Source: Pseudevernia furfuracea (lineage: Eukaryota > Ascomycota > Lecanoromycetes > Lecanorales > Parmeliaceae). From it: DNA of 64,000 nucleotides. How positions within the stretch are numbered: position 1 is the first letter of the stretch; each line of letters starts with the position of its first letter. Under the pieces are notes generated by a model. That model was given only the letters and a program-made list of their open reading frames with translations. It was not told the origin of the DNA and made no database searches. This document shows positions 33,338-44,382 of this stretch, one piece after another. The translations under genes and the position numbers were made by a program. The stretch spans positions 1,984,001-2,048,000 of the forward strand of contig JAIUPT010000042.1 of assembly GCA_022315425.1 (NCBI GenBank). The letters are read 5' to 3'.

Positions 33338-35073
33338 ATTGGAGGGGGGGCGGTTTTGGGGAGAGTTGGGGGGGGGGCACGGGGATGTTGGCGTCGTGTT
33401 AGGGCGTTTGGGCGCGATGGATTGATTGTGCAAGGAGGAGGAATGGGAATTTTTGGGGACATCGTTTGGGCTATAAGCGGCATCGTGAGGGAGTCTAGGA
33501 TTTTGGGAGGGTTTTTGGAGAGAGGGATGGGGGCGTTGGCGTCAACTGGGCGGTCGGATCGTCTTTTTTGTGTTCGATATAGTCGTGTATTCACGCTTTC
33601 GCAGCTCGATCCTAGGCTATTCAAAGCTTTCTTGTAAAACTATACTTCATCCTCCACCCAAGTTTGCCGCCAGAATGTTGGACTTCTGCAGGCCTCTGGA
33701 GGCCAAATGCATTCATTCATTTACTCTCATCATCTCGCGTATAACTGCCCGCTGTGTTCGAAAACCTTCCGGATCCCCATTGACTCAGCTCCTTGTCCGT
33801 CGAGTAAAGGAGGATGATCGAGAATCGGTACCCTGTCCGATCGCACGCTTTCTCGTCCTCGTCTGCCCCCCGCCCCAGATCTTTTGCCAAGAAGAAGACA
33901 GAAAACTACAACGTAGTTATCTTGCTAGGAAGAAAAGGTTCAGCAACCATTTTTCGTTACGCATTGAGTATCACAGCTAGAGTTTTTCTGTTTGGGTGCC
34001 ATCTAAGGCCCAAACAGAATTGGAGGAACGGACTGCTGGTACCGCTTACTTAGGAGCGGGCATTCGATAGGCGCCGAGCACTAGAATGAATAAGATAAGG
34101 TGCTTAAGGTGTTTAGGTACGGCTCGTCGCACCCCGATGCTGGGGGGCTTGCTTCAGAGGCCTTCTTTTCCTGTCCTGCGAGTGGGGAGCAAATACAGTT
34201 GCACTGATCTCCAATTGGAATCACTAGATAAAGAGCTTCGTGCAACTGTTGTAGGACCGTACAGACTCTGCAGCTATCAAGCAATCTTTCCCACTTCGAA
34301 TCGAAAAGAAAAGAGAAGATGAAAATCACCCACGATAGATGTTTAGAGAAGGTGGCCGATCGAACATGTTCGTAGTGCGGGCCTTGATTTTATTCACCTG
34401 AGTACTCTCTCCTAGTCTTCGCCCCTTTCCCCCTATCCTTTCAAAAAGTTTTGCTGCGATTTGCCCCGGTCCACCGTCATTTCTGCGAAGAGCGGAGGAT
34501 TTTTCGACATCCCAATCTTCAAAAATTGGAACCAGCCGACGTCAAATGCCAGCAGAGCAATCAGCGAGCTTGGGTGGCATCTGAGCTTAGGATGCAGACG
34601 GCGGCAAATCCAGAATCTGAGCGCGGAGATGACGTTATATAGCAAAAGCTGTCAGCTTACCTTACCGGAGCTTTATCCACAGAACATCTTTGCCATCTCG
34701 GGGCAAACACGCACTATCGTGGCTGCAGGCTCAACACTTGAAGATGTGTGCTACGGGTCTCAAAGCTTGGGTGGTTGTAAGGTGTGGTAACCGGTTACCA
34801 AAAACATGCTTCCTCGTTCGCACCTGTAGATTGCTGCGCTTGCTTCGAAGGATGAAGTTTTTCACCCGCTTAATGCAAATTTCAGGAGCATAGAGTACCG
34901 GTCTTCTCGGCTTTCGCCTCTCGTTTAAACACTAAATCCGCCCAAAAGATAGACCCAGTCTTTATGGGCAAGAGGGTCCGATCATCTGTCTTTTCTCCGG
35001 TATAGCCTTGATTGAACGGGAAGGGAAGCTACCATTCGTGATAGCAGGAGTAGAATGGACTAGATGGAAAGTG
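33338..35073. other. intergenic, no supported gene
   Basis: G-rich sequence with short G runs (33340-33540) is followed by AT-balanced DNA. Several open frames of 60-135 codons overlap in different frames, none with a recognisable motif. Confidence 0.5.
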
Positions 35074-36882
35074 TCAGTCCATGATGATAGATTTTCCAAT
35101 GGCACCGAAGTCAAAGAAATAAACCCACTCTTGCTCGCCCCGCCACCCAACGCATTTCCAACAGTCAAAAATATGGGTCGGATCGTACCGGTTCTTGATC
35201 TCGAATAGTCTGTGGTAATTCAGACCGAAAAAGGTCTCTTGCTAGTCCGGCTCCCCGTAATGAGCCTCGTTGAAATACGCTCCTCCACCTGGGCTCAATT
35301 TCTTGAGCGGGTCCAACATTTGCAGAAAGCCAGCCGTGGTACTTTCCAGTGCGGTGGGAGCGAGCGGCTTTGCCCATTCCCCAACATGAATCACATGCCA
35401 GAGTGCGCTTCTCCAGGCTGGAAGAGCCGATGTCATCTGGTTGCTATCGGGGTTACTCACGGGCGTTTCGAAAACCACTTGGGTTGCCGTGAGAGCAAGT
35501 AGGGTTCGAGCCTTTTCGATACCATAGACCACAGCCTCGACGAGTGAGTCGACATTTTCGGGGGTAGTAAAAAGATCGCGAGGCATGAGCCGAGAGGCGA
35601 GTAGCGAAAAAACACCTGCGGGTTCAGTTGCTCGGGCATCGGCAGCAGCGCTCAATGAAAGGTAATCGGTGTAACTGGCATAGGAAGTATAGCTGTTCTG
35701 AACAACTGTCATATCGGTTCTGTTGTTCACGAAATGAAAGAAAGCTGCAGTTGCAGATTTCAATTTGGAGCCATCGTCGCCGTAAGGCAGGACCGCGCCA
35801 AATGACACCCTTTCTGGATAGTAGTCTACGGATCCTGTCACCAGCTGAGCGGACCATTCGATTTGATTGTTGGCATGTGCTGTAAGGATTTCGCGGAGAG
35901 TTTGGCTCTGAGTAGTATTATCCCCGGTGAAGTTTGCCACGAAGTTGTACGTATGAATGGGTAAGTAAGGGTGAAGTTGGACTCGAAACTTGGTGAGTAT
36001 AGCATAGGTTCCTCCACCACCACCTCGCATTGCCCAGAAGAGCTCCGCATCATTACATTCGTTGATCACTCGTACTTGACCGTCGGCAGTGACAACTTCG
36101 AATTCCACTGCATTGTCTACCATGAGGCCGTATGCAGTGGTGAAGGCGCCCACACCTCCTCCTTGGCCGAATCCACCTGCGATGCCAACAGATTCCTCAT
36201 AACCCCCGGTAATATCCATATCATGCAAGTTGAAAAAGCGATACGCATCTCCCGCGACGACTCCGGCTCCCATCTCACCAACATTCTGCCCATTAGCTGA
36301 TGGACAATTGAAGGCAGTGAAATTTTGATAGAAGTCCAAACTGTTCAGATTGTGGGTCCAAATTGCCAGGGAGTCAGGTACCGCTGAACGTCCAAAGTAA
36401 TCATGGCCTGTGTTTTTGACGCTGATACGAATGTTGTGGACTTGCGCAAATTGGAGAGCCGCCGATATGTGCGATGCATTGTGAACAGCAACATAGTATG
36501 ACGGCAGTCTTCCTAGAGAACAGGTACTGTAAAGTGTTTCTTCAGGATCAGGTTCAAAAAGTGAACAGCCGGCTGTGCCACAAGCCTCCCAATTCAACCA
36601 GTAGGTCTGTCCATAGTATGATTCTCTGGAGATGCTATCGCTATAGTTGCCTTCCACGACGTCGCAAGCCGCCACGTCGTAGTATGCTGAATCACTGTAG
36701 CAAGGAGCTCCCATCGGAATGGTTTTGTGCAAGTGGCCTTCGATAGTCTGGTTGAACTTTTGCCATTCTTGCCCAGATGGCCAGCACTTCTGCCCAGGTC
36801 GACAGTTGTAGCCCGGATCGGTGGCCGCAGATGCTGCTAAGGCCAAGACGAAGAAGGAAACTGAAGATGCAACAAGAAGCAT
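35074..36882 (-). pseudogene. FAD-linked oxidoreductase, BBE-like, interrupted by TAG
   Basis: This is a secreted flavoenzyme of the berberine-bridge family. The open part runs from the ATG at 36882 to a TAG at 35244-35242 (546 residues). It has a signal peptide (LLVASSVSFFVLALAASA), the PCMH-type FAD domain with NTGHDYFGRS, whose His is the usual covalent FAD ligand, AIWTHNLNS, GGGVGAFTTAYGLMVDN with no Cys for a second flavin bond, and FWAMRGGGGGTYAIL. The BBE domain starts near the end: GAYFNEAHYGEPD is followed by TAG where the family has Trp. Beyond it the same frame continues 55 codons with QETFFGLNYHRLFEIKN and RYDPTHIFDCWKC, the conserved BBE end, and stops at 35074. It is either a recent nonsense mutation, readthrough, or a base error. 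Confidence 0.85.
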
Positions 36883-39371
36883 CGTGCTTGTGGTACGATT
36901 TTTGTAGAAATTGTTCAATCGTCTAGTCCTTTTCCTAAATGGAGGGTAGGTGGGAGTAAGAGTTATCTGATGAAGAAAGCATCAACGTCATGAACTCTGC
37001 AGACCCCTTTTATATATCATTCTACACTTCATACCCAATGCTTGTTGCAGTGCCCAGGGTTTTGGCCGAAAGAAGAATTCTGAGCGTCAAGACCGTGAGG
37101 ATGAATAGGAAATGGAGCAGTGACTAATAGATTACGAAATTGTCTTAGTCATTGCAGCAGTACCTTTCACCAGTCGAGTAGCAGCTCGCAAAGATTTCGT
37201 AAGCGGCATATCACTTCCGGTACGATTGGCGGGAGAAATGGGATATTGGTGAGTAGGAAGTTCCACCAGTACTCTTCGTTTATAGTTTCAAATTTATTTC
37301 AACTCATTTGTAGCTTGTAGCACTCTGATAGACTTTCTGGTCGGTAAGCTTATATTCTAAATTATCTTATGATAACGTTCAGTATCATCTCCACGCCATA
37401 AAGGTCTCGTAGCTCACCACGGTGGTGTATAAGAAATCCCCAAGGACTTGCATACATACCTTACATCCATCAGATGTGGTGTGTGGGATACACGGCGTTA
37501 TATCGACACTCATCACGTGTTTGCAATTCCAAAAGGGTCTGCTAAACCGACTGCTACGGTGTCTACTACAAAGGACCTTGCGATACCTCACAACCTGACC
37601 ATGAGGTTGCTATGCTCGGACCAGTTGGGCACAAATAATGTCCGAATTGCAACCAAGTTGTACGCAAAATGTACAGTTGTTCACACGTGCAGTGTATTTG
37701 CGGCGTGCACTGGTGCTGATCCTGCAGAGACCCAATCGAACAGTGTTTGTGCATTGGCGATGATGATGAAAATGACGACAATTACCTTAGTGAGACCGCT
37801 ATATTCTTAATCCTTGATAAATCGAAAAGCTGAAATTCCATAAACAACTTCACAACCACGACTTATTATAGTCTAAAAACTGATAACATTTTCTTAAGAT
37901 AAAGCATCGTTAAACTCTAGATTTCTAAGATATTCTAGCTTAGACATCGTAAGTAGAAATGCACATTAAGGATACAAAGCAGATTGGGCTCTATGTGCAA
38001 AAAGTTGGTCCGTCAAGGCTGTTTCGAAGAATTTGGAGAATTCTACAGTGACATCTACACTACGATAGATAGTTTTAACATTTCATGAATTGAAGGCATT
38101 GATTTTCAATGTATCTATTATAAGCTACAAAAGTTTCAGAATATTCTGAGTTGTCGTTGTGAAGTTATTCGAGAAATATGAAATCTTGATTCCTGGTTTG
38201 GGGGGCTGCCAGCAACGCGGATTTTTTTCCCGGTTTCGCCCAGCTAAGGTAGTTCTACCTTGCTGTACGCTGCGTACCTACTGCTTATGCATCCTGATCG
38301 GGTTAGTCAGCAGCTCGCATTCCCTCTCCGTCTTACAGGCGGTGTGAAGGTCAGCATCGACACGAAGAAAGCGCTTACCCTGGCGTTGTCATGGCACTAC
38401 AATGCGGAGCAAGAGAGGCTGACTACATGTTATTATATGTGACTGAGACAGTGTCATACTCATCAGCTGACAGAAAGGGTGGCCAGATCCTTAGTAGCGG
38501 ACTTTGTGGCTGTTAACGTGGCACATTTCTCGTGCGACTTTCCCAGTTCGACCTTCTTGTATTTACTCTTCATTCAAGCCTACGAAAGCGGCCCGATTCG
38601 TAGACCGCTGAAGGCCACACACTACTTTAGTAAGAGTAGTGCATACAAGTTGTGGTCCAGACATTGCATTGTTGAAAAGTGCTGTAGTATTGTACAAATA
38701 GCCTTCATACCACTCCATAGATAATCAATCCTTCATTCTCTGATGATCCAAACATGCATTGACAATCTAGTAGTATATGCTAGAGTAAAAAGGACCTTCT
38801 ATACATAAATGGCTATGTGCTTGTCTAGTTTTTGCTCCTCAATTCACGTGAATTGGGCTTTTTAATATGTGCCTAAATACTCGAGCTCGCTTGAAAGCAA
38901 CACCTGGTTGACCGCAAGTCTTAGACGCCAAGGTGTATCTGCTGCGCGCTTCTGTGAATGAATGAGGAATTACCCTGAGAGGAAGAGCATCCGCCTCGAT
39001 TACCTTCCTTCTCACTTTTCTATCCAAGGAGATACCAACACCACAACGGGTTTTGCTGAAAATACTCAGTCTGATACTACCAATCTAGAGAGCTCACTAT
39101 TGAAGACGCAGTTGAAGAAGAAAACAAGGGCGATGTCGATAATGCTGAAGGTACCCTCATATTTTCGCCTATTTTTGATAAGGCTACTAGTGCCCGATTT
39201 TAGCCATTTCACCAGACGAAAAGCGATACTATGGCCATCCTCACCTGGTGCGGATCATTTGATTGGACGTTTGTTTGGATTCGGCGTGAGTCTGATAGAC
39301 ATCCTCATGTTGAAACGTGGGAATTCTTATAAGTAATGAGGACGCGCGCTTTGGATTCAATTATCCACTGC
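36883..39371. other. AT-rich intergenic region
   Basis: This 2.5-kb spacer lies between the BBE gene and the transposon and is AT-rich from about 37290. Short open frames (for example 37448-37810 and 38962-39336) have no family motifs that I trust. The part nearest the element could be decayed coding DNA. Confidence 0.5.
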
Positions 39372-39387
39372 CAAGGCATACATTTTT
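39372..39387 (+). repeat. 16-bp direct repeat, left flank of transposon
   Basis: CAAGGCATACATTTTT abuts the left terminal inverted repeat directly. An identical 16-mer abuts the right end at 41732-41747. Fot1/pogo elements usually duplicate only TA. Confidence 0.9.
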
Positions 39388-39436
39388 TCACCGGGATATG
39401 CACTTCCCTGGGATATGCACTTTAGGGCTAGGGCTT
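39388..39436 (+). repeat. left terminal inverted repeat
   Basis: This 49-bp terminus is the inverted match of 41683-41731 with one mismatch (GGGCTAGGG here against GGGTTAGGG in the reversed right end). Confidence 0.92.
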
Positions 39437-39527
39437 ACCAACACTCAAATGCCTACATCGCACCAAAATTCTATGGCAACTCTGCATAATCATGTTGAAT
39501 GATGTTGTTATGTCTCCGACAGCTACT

Positions 39528-41570
39528 TCATCGTTTTTTGTCTATTATGAGTCTATCACGAGTTGATTTTCGAACAGAACTCTCTTCCTCAACTACTTCC
39601 TGTATCACTATAACAGTCTTATCACCTCTCTTACCATCTCTTGCGATACCTCTTTCACCTCTTTCATCTCTGTCACCTCTTTGTAATTGCTGTTTTGAAG
39701 GAGAGAGACCTGATAGAGAGAGTATTAGTGGGATCTCTGAGTCCAACAAGGATAAAGTAGTAATCTTTTTTTTGACTGAGCTAGTCTTCTTCTTGACTGA
39801 ACTTCTTGTCTTTGTTTCAGCAAAAAGAGACGGTCCCAGATGACACATGCTTTTGAATTGCTTCTAAAATTGCTTATCAGTCTCATGTTGCTGTCGTTTA
39901 TTCATAGTCTCCTTGTTTAAGAGATGCGCTTGTCTCAAATGTGCTTGTTCACGGTCAGCTCTCTGCTTCTTTCGCTCATCTATCTTAACAAGATCGTTGT
40001 TAATAGATTTCAGAAGAATGTTGTTTGCTAGCGCGGCATTGCAAGCTTTTCCAAGCTTTTCTGATAGTGTGGGATCAGGGTTTCCAGCCTTGATTTGCTA
40101 CACCAGTCGATTGACTTGCTGCATATTTGCCGAGGTAAACGTCACAGAAATGAAGTCACCATTGAATGCTGTGACTGTCATGTCTGATGAAGGTGTGTTA
40201 GGCCGTGGTTCTGGGATTTGAAGTCTCAACTTGTCAAAAACGATCTGGGAATTGATCGGAAAAAGCCCACTCTTTTGCCATGCATGTTGAATGTTCTTCT
40301 CTGTTGCGGCATTCTTTCTGACCACTTGAATAAACTGAATAAAGTCACATTTATCCATTTTGTAGCCTCCGTCATATCGTGTCTTCGCCTCCAAATGCTT
40401 GCGATATGCTGTTGCCAATGACTGAAAAAATCCAACATCAAGTGGCTGAAGAATATGTGTGGTGTGGGGAGGCAAGCATAGCAGAATAATGTCATTGCTA
40501 ATGCAGAAAACGATGACTTTGGTACTGATATGGGAGGCATGCCCATCAAGTATAAGAAGGCGATATCGTCCTTTCAGAGTTCTTCGAGTCTGAGGCTCAA
40601 AGCACCTGGAGAAATTAGTCAAAATTGTATACAAAAACGGGGTAAACTGAGTATACTTCTCGAACCACTCCAAGCCAATAATATTATTTGTCCAGCTATT
40701 CTCGCTAACAGCAATATAGGCTTCCTTATCCTCCACGAAATCAAACCAGGCTTTCATTTGCCGCTTACCCTTAAGGATAAGAAACATCGAAAGAAGTCTA
40801 CTGTCCGCAGAGATGCATTCAATAAGAGTTACCCACTCTCGATTCCCGTCCTGGGTTTTATACACCTGAATGTCCTCTCGAGAACATATCACTCTCGCTT
40901 TCCCAGTACCGCCAAGAGCAGATCCTTTCTCGTCCATATTGTACGTATCTTCCTTCTGAATATCGTACTTCTGAATCACAGACTCAACAAGCTGAAACCA
41001 GTGCAAAAGTAGATAGAGATCATGAGTAGCAGCACGGTCCTTATCCAATGGCTGACTAAATCGACTCTGCAACTCCGAATGACGGCCAAGAAACTTCGAT
41101 ACCCAGTTTTTACCTAGTGGCCTATGGTCTCCTTTGTCTACTAGTATCTCAGAAGCCATGAATCTAACTAGTTCAACTCTGGGAGGCCAATTCCAGGACG
41201 TCACTTGCAAGATCCACCCTGCCAGAGCTTCCTCCTCCACCGGGCTGAGTCGTAGTTCATTGTCATGTGCCTCCCGATGAGCACGAGTCTTACCGACAAG
41301 ACGTCGTCTAAGAATGGTGGGAATGATACCATACTCGTAGGCAATTGGCGCAATTTCAGGCGGCTTTTTGTGGGGATCTGAGTTGTTCTCATAGAGCAAG
41401 TAGGCTTGTTTATATTCGTCAATTGCGAGTTGCAATCGCTCTGATTTTGAGACCTCTTTTGGAGCCTTTGGGGGAGTCATAATAACAATTTTGGGAGGCA
41501 ACGGGGGTACAGGACGGGGTGGAATGGGCTGGCTACTGGCTACGAGGGGATTGTGAATTAATGAGGCCAT
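39528..41570 (-). pseudogene. Fot1/pogo (DDE_1) transposase with two in-frame TAG codons
   Basis: The frame opens at an ATG at 41570. The first uninterrupted part is 490 residues, to a TAG at 40100-40098. It has a helix-turn-helix N-terminal region (ERLQLAIDEYKQAYLL and YGIIPTILRRRLVG), a CENP-B-type DNA-binding part (LSPVEEEALAGWIL and KNWVSKFLGRHSEL), and the DDE core: NMDEKGSALGG, LLILDGHASHIS and HTTHILQPLDVGFFQSL. The last two Asp are separated by 35 residues, as in Fot1-like enzymes. Past the TAG the same frame continues with a charged helical tail (LSEKLGKACNAALANN and DERKKQRADREQAHLRQ) to a second TAG at 39866-39864, then a Lys/Ser-rich stretch to 39528. The catalytic core is intact; loss of the tail may or may not inactivate it. 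Confidence 0.9.
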
Positions 41571-41682
41571 TGTTCAGTCTCCTCGGCGACTATTAGAGAC
41601 CGAAATGTATAGATTCGTCATAGATATGTGGACTTGTTTGGTGGCTTATGATGGGGGAGATAGATTTGGAATTATATTTGGG

Positions 41683-41731
41683 AAGCCCTAACCCTAAAGT
41701 GCATATCCCAGGGAAGTGCATATCCCGGTGA
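41683..41731 (-). repeat. right terminal inverted repeat
   Basis: This is the partner of 39388-39436. It ends GGGATATGCAC... when read from the outside, and the last base pairs exactly with the left terminus. Confidence 0.92.
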
Positions 41732-41747
41732 CAAGGCATACATTTTT
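41732..41747 (+). repeat. 16-bp direct repeat, right flank of transposon
   Basis: CAAGGCATACATTTTT is identical to the left flank copy at 39372-39387 and lies immediately outside the inverted repeat. Confidence 0.9.
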
Positions 41748-41988
41748 GGAGGCCGCCAAGCAAGCAACTGGAACCGCGCTGACTGGCGCTGATCACTACA
41801 GAAGCTTAGCTGACATCGAGGGCGTTCAGCTCGTCCCCCCTCTTGTCCCCCGGCTGCTTCTCTTCGCTCCCCCCTTCTTCTACAGCTGCTCACTTCCAAC
41901 GACGCAAAAGACAAGCATTCGTCCCGAATTTGGGTGGCATATAATATTAATATATATATTCTTAAATGAATATGTCCATTACGCCATC

Positions 41989-44382
41989 ATGGATCAAGAC
42001 GCGTTATCTCCAGGATTCGAATCGCACGATATGAGCGATTTTGGGAATCTCCATCACCTACGATCAATTTCCCAAATAAATCAGGCCCACGATTTTCCGG
42101 ATCGCAGTCTCTCTACTACTAGTCATTTAGACGATGACGATAATCGAAGTCGACCACAATCGCCGCTTAGCGCCAACGAACTTCCTCTGTTGCAGACCGA
42201 GCCAACTCTTTCAGGTAAACCTCCTCTTGATTCCCACACAGGCAAATATACAGAGTTAAGAAATGCCGCAGTTGGTGGAAGTCGATGGGTCATCCTCTTA
42301 TACTGCCTGCCCCATATGGTCCCCTTGGCAGTCACAGTAACAATCCTTCTATTGAATGCTCTTGGACTTTACTGGCAAGATTTGGGCCATCCCAACCAAA
42401 GCACTATATTGCAAGCCTTACAATATGCCGCCAAAGCACACGAGGTGACAATGGCTGCATCACTAACAGCCATTGTTGTTCATCAAACTCAGTATGACTT
42501 AAGCGGTCCAAAAGGCGTACCGTTAGGCTTCTTGACGGCAGGTTTTCAGCTAAGCGACCCCTTATTCGTTTGTAAGAAAGAGTTCTTCGGAGGAGCAATG
42601 GCTCGTGTACAGTCGAGGAGACCTTGGCGCTCTTCCCCCCTCGTATATCTTCTTATTCTTGGCTTCGCTTTGACGCTGGTCGTGGGGCCTTCATCCGGCG
42701 TTTGCGATGATTCCAAGGCTAGATTGGTGGGACGTTTCAAAGTTTAATGCTTTTGGGCCAGAGTATACTGACAGAGTATACTTCAACCACACGGAAGGCC
42801 ACCTCTGGCCTGTAAATATCTCCAATGCAATATACGCGGACTTGAGTCAGTGTAGCCCAATCGATACGGCCTCTGAGGATTGTGCCGTAACAGCCGCAGA
42901 TATTGTCGGCTCGTGGATCTCGCTACACCAGAGTCAAGGGACCAAACCGAACATCACCATCTTTCAAGATGATGAGGTGACAAGGTATCTCACCTCCCAG
43001 GGTGGCCCACCCGACAATTCAAGTTGGACAGTGTCCTCAACGGTCGGGTCAATTTTTGCCAAAGATCTTGACCACTACTGGGATTGGCTAGCGGAGAACT
43101 CGAGCCTGCCGATGAACATCGATCGCCCCTTACTTCGGCCAGCTTTCAAGAATTCAACCTTCAAGATAAGAAAACCGCTTGTACAAGCCCAGTGCCAGAC
43201 ATACTTCAATCCAGACTGGGAATATGAAACCTTCGAATTTCCGCACAACGAGTTATTGACGCCACCTTTGGATGGGTTCAAGGAGGACACGTGGAGTCTT
43301 CCTAATGATTTCGTTTTGGATCTCAAAGGCAACGACAGCATCATTGGCAATGTAAACGACACAAGTCATCCATGGATCTTATTCGATTGGTTCGACACTG
43401 CTTCAGAATTCTCCAACCAAGGAGCTCCCTCCCTCGGTGCAGTCATAATTTATCTGGCATTCAATGGAAGTGAACTTCTTGATGCATTGACCACATGTTC
43501 TTTTGATGGCCGCTGGGCGCCGGTGGAGTACTACATCGACCCAAAAGACAGCATCACCATTTACCAAGACTCTCCCAACCCGATGGATATCTTGAACGGA
43601 TCGAGCAAACCATCGGCGAAAGACTTAATTCAGATGAGAATGTCCTTAGACTGGGCCAATACCATCAACGTCCAAGGCTCCTCTCCAGATTTCCACCAAC
43701 GACAGTTGTGGAAGAAATGCTCGAAGGCTATAGTGGTAGGAGCAACTTCATATTCCCCGAACCTGCGCAGAAGATCGCGTCTGGGTATGTGTTGAAGTCA
43801 ATAGATTGGCGCCTGTCCACCGCTTTGGGATTATACCTGACGGAAAGCCTCGCACGTGCCTTCTCGGATACGAGCAAGGGCTCTATGCTCTATCGGCAAG
43901 CACCCAATGTAGAACAGTCATACGTGCGGTATCTCAACGACATCAACCAGCCAGCGCTGAAAGAAGGATATAGGAATGGCAAGCTCGACTGGGTGGAGAC
44001 GCGTGACCCTCGGTGGAACAGCTCCATCCCATCGTGGGACGTGTGGGCTCCCCAGAACGGCTACACGGAGATTACATTCACCGTTCAGCGCAACGGTTAC
44101 GGCTATGGGTTTGGGGGTGTACCGATCAAACTCGCTGCTACCGTGCTGTCGCTTTACATCCTACTGGTTTGTGCCCACGTGATTTCTGTTCTCGTGGGCG
44201 GGAGTGTATATAAAGGCTATCTAGGTATGAGTGATATGCTGGCCGTGGCATGGAGCTCAGCCCCAACGAAAGAGGTAAATGATATATCTGCCGGCGTTGG
44301 GAAATCTCAGACTTGGGGTCAAGTGGTCAGGGCCAGAGAAGAAGAGCATCGGTTACAGCTTGTGTTGCAGAAGATAGCCTAG
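41989..44382 (+). pseudogene. large fungal membrane protein, two frameshifts
   Basis: This belongs to a fungal family of predicted multi-pass membrane proteins of unknown function that I recognise by its pattern: NALGLYWQDLGHPNQSTIL, ALQYAAKAHEVTMAASLTA, GVPLGFLTAGFQLSDPL and FALTLVVGPSS, followed by MIPRLDWWDV. The N-terminus is cytosolic and Ser/Asp-rich; membrane segments occur near WVILLYCLPHMVPLAVTVTI and LVYLLILGFALTLVV. A large Asn-X-Ser/Thr-rich, probably outside, region follows, then a last segment (AATVLSLYILLVCAHVISVL). The frame breaks near 42695-42700 (one extra base between GPSS and MIPRLDWW) and again near 43694-43698 (one base short, before VVEEMLEGYSGRSNF). Neither break can be an intron. 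The result is a pseudogene unless the bases are wrong. Confidence 0.8.

Larger units (their letters stand above)
39388..41731 (-). mobile_element. Fot1/pogo-type DNA transposon, 2344 bp
   Basis: This is a complete-looking class II element with a single transposase gene on the minus strand. Terminal inverted repeats of 49 bp (39388-39436 and 41683-41731) differ at one position and begin TCACCGGGATATGCACTTCC. Each repeat contains the 13-mer GGGATATGCACTT twice, 17 bp apart, a probable transposase-binding repeat. The near-identity of the two ends argues for a fairly recent insertion, while the transposase has two in-frame TAG codons in its tail. Superfamily assignment (Tc1/mariner, Fot1/pogo) comes from the transposase. 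Confidence 0.92.

Noticed and set aside
34960..36882. BBE oxidase considered as part of a secondary-metabolite cluster with the BCAT-like gene.
   Set aside because: No synthase, cytochrome P450 or pathway regulator lies between or near them in this window.
38962..39336. A frame starting RNYPERKSIRLDYLP that recalls the start of some small transposases.
   Set aside because: No catalytic motif follows and the match is only a few residues long; it lies outside the inverted repeats of the transposon.
39317..39502. A frame across the left transposon end, and its counterpart at 41593-41796.
   Set aside because: Both read through the inverted repeat and are simply the same DNA seen from each end.
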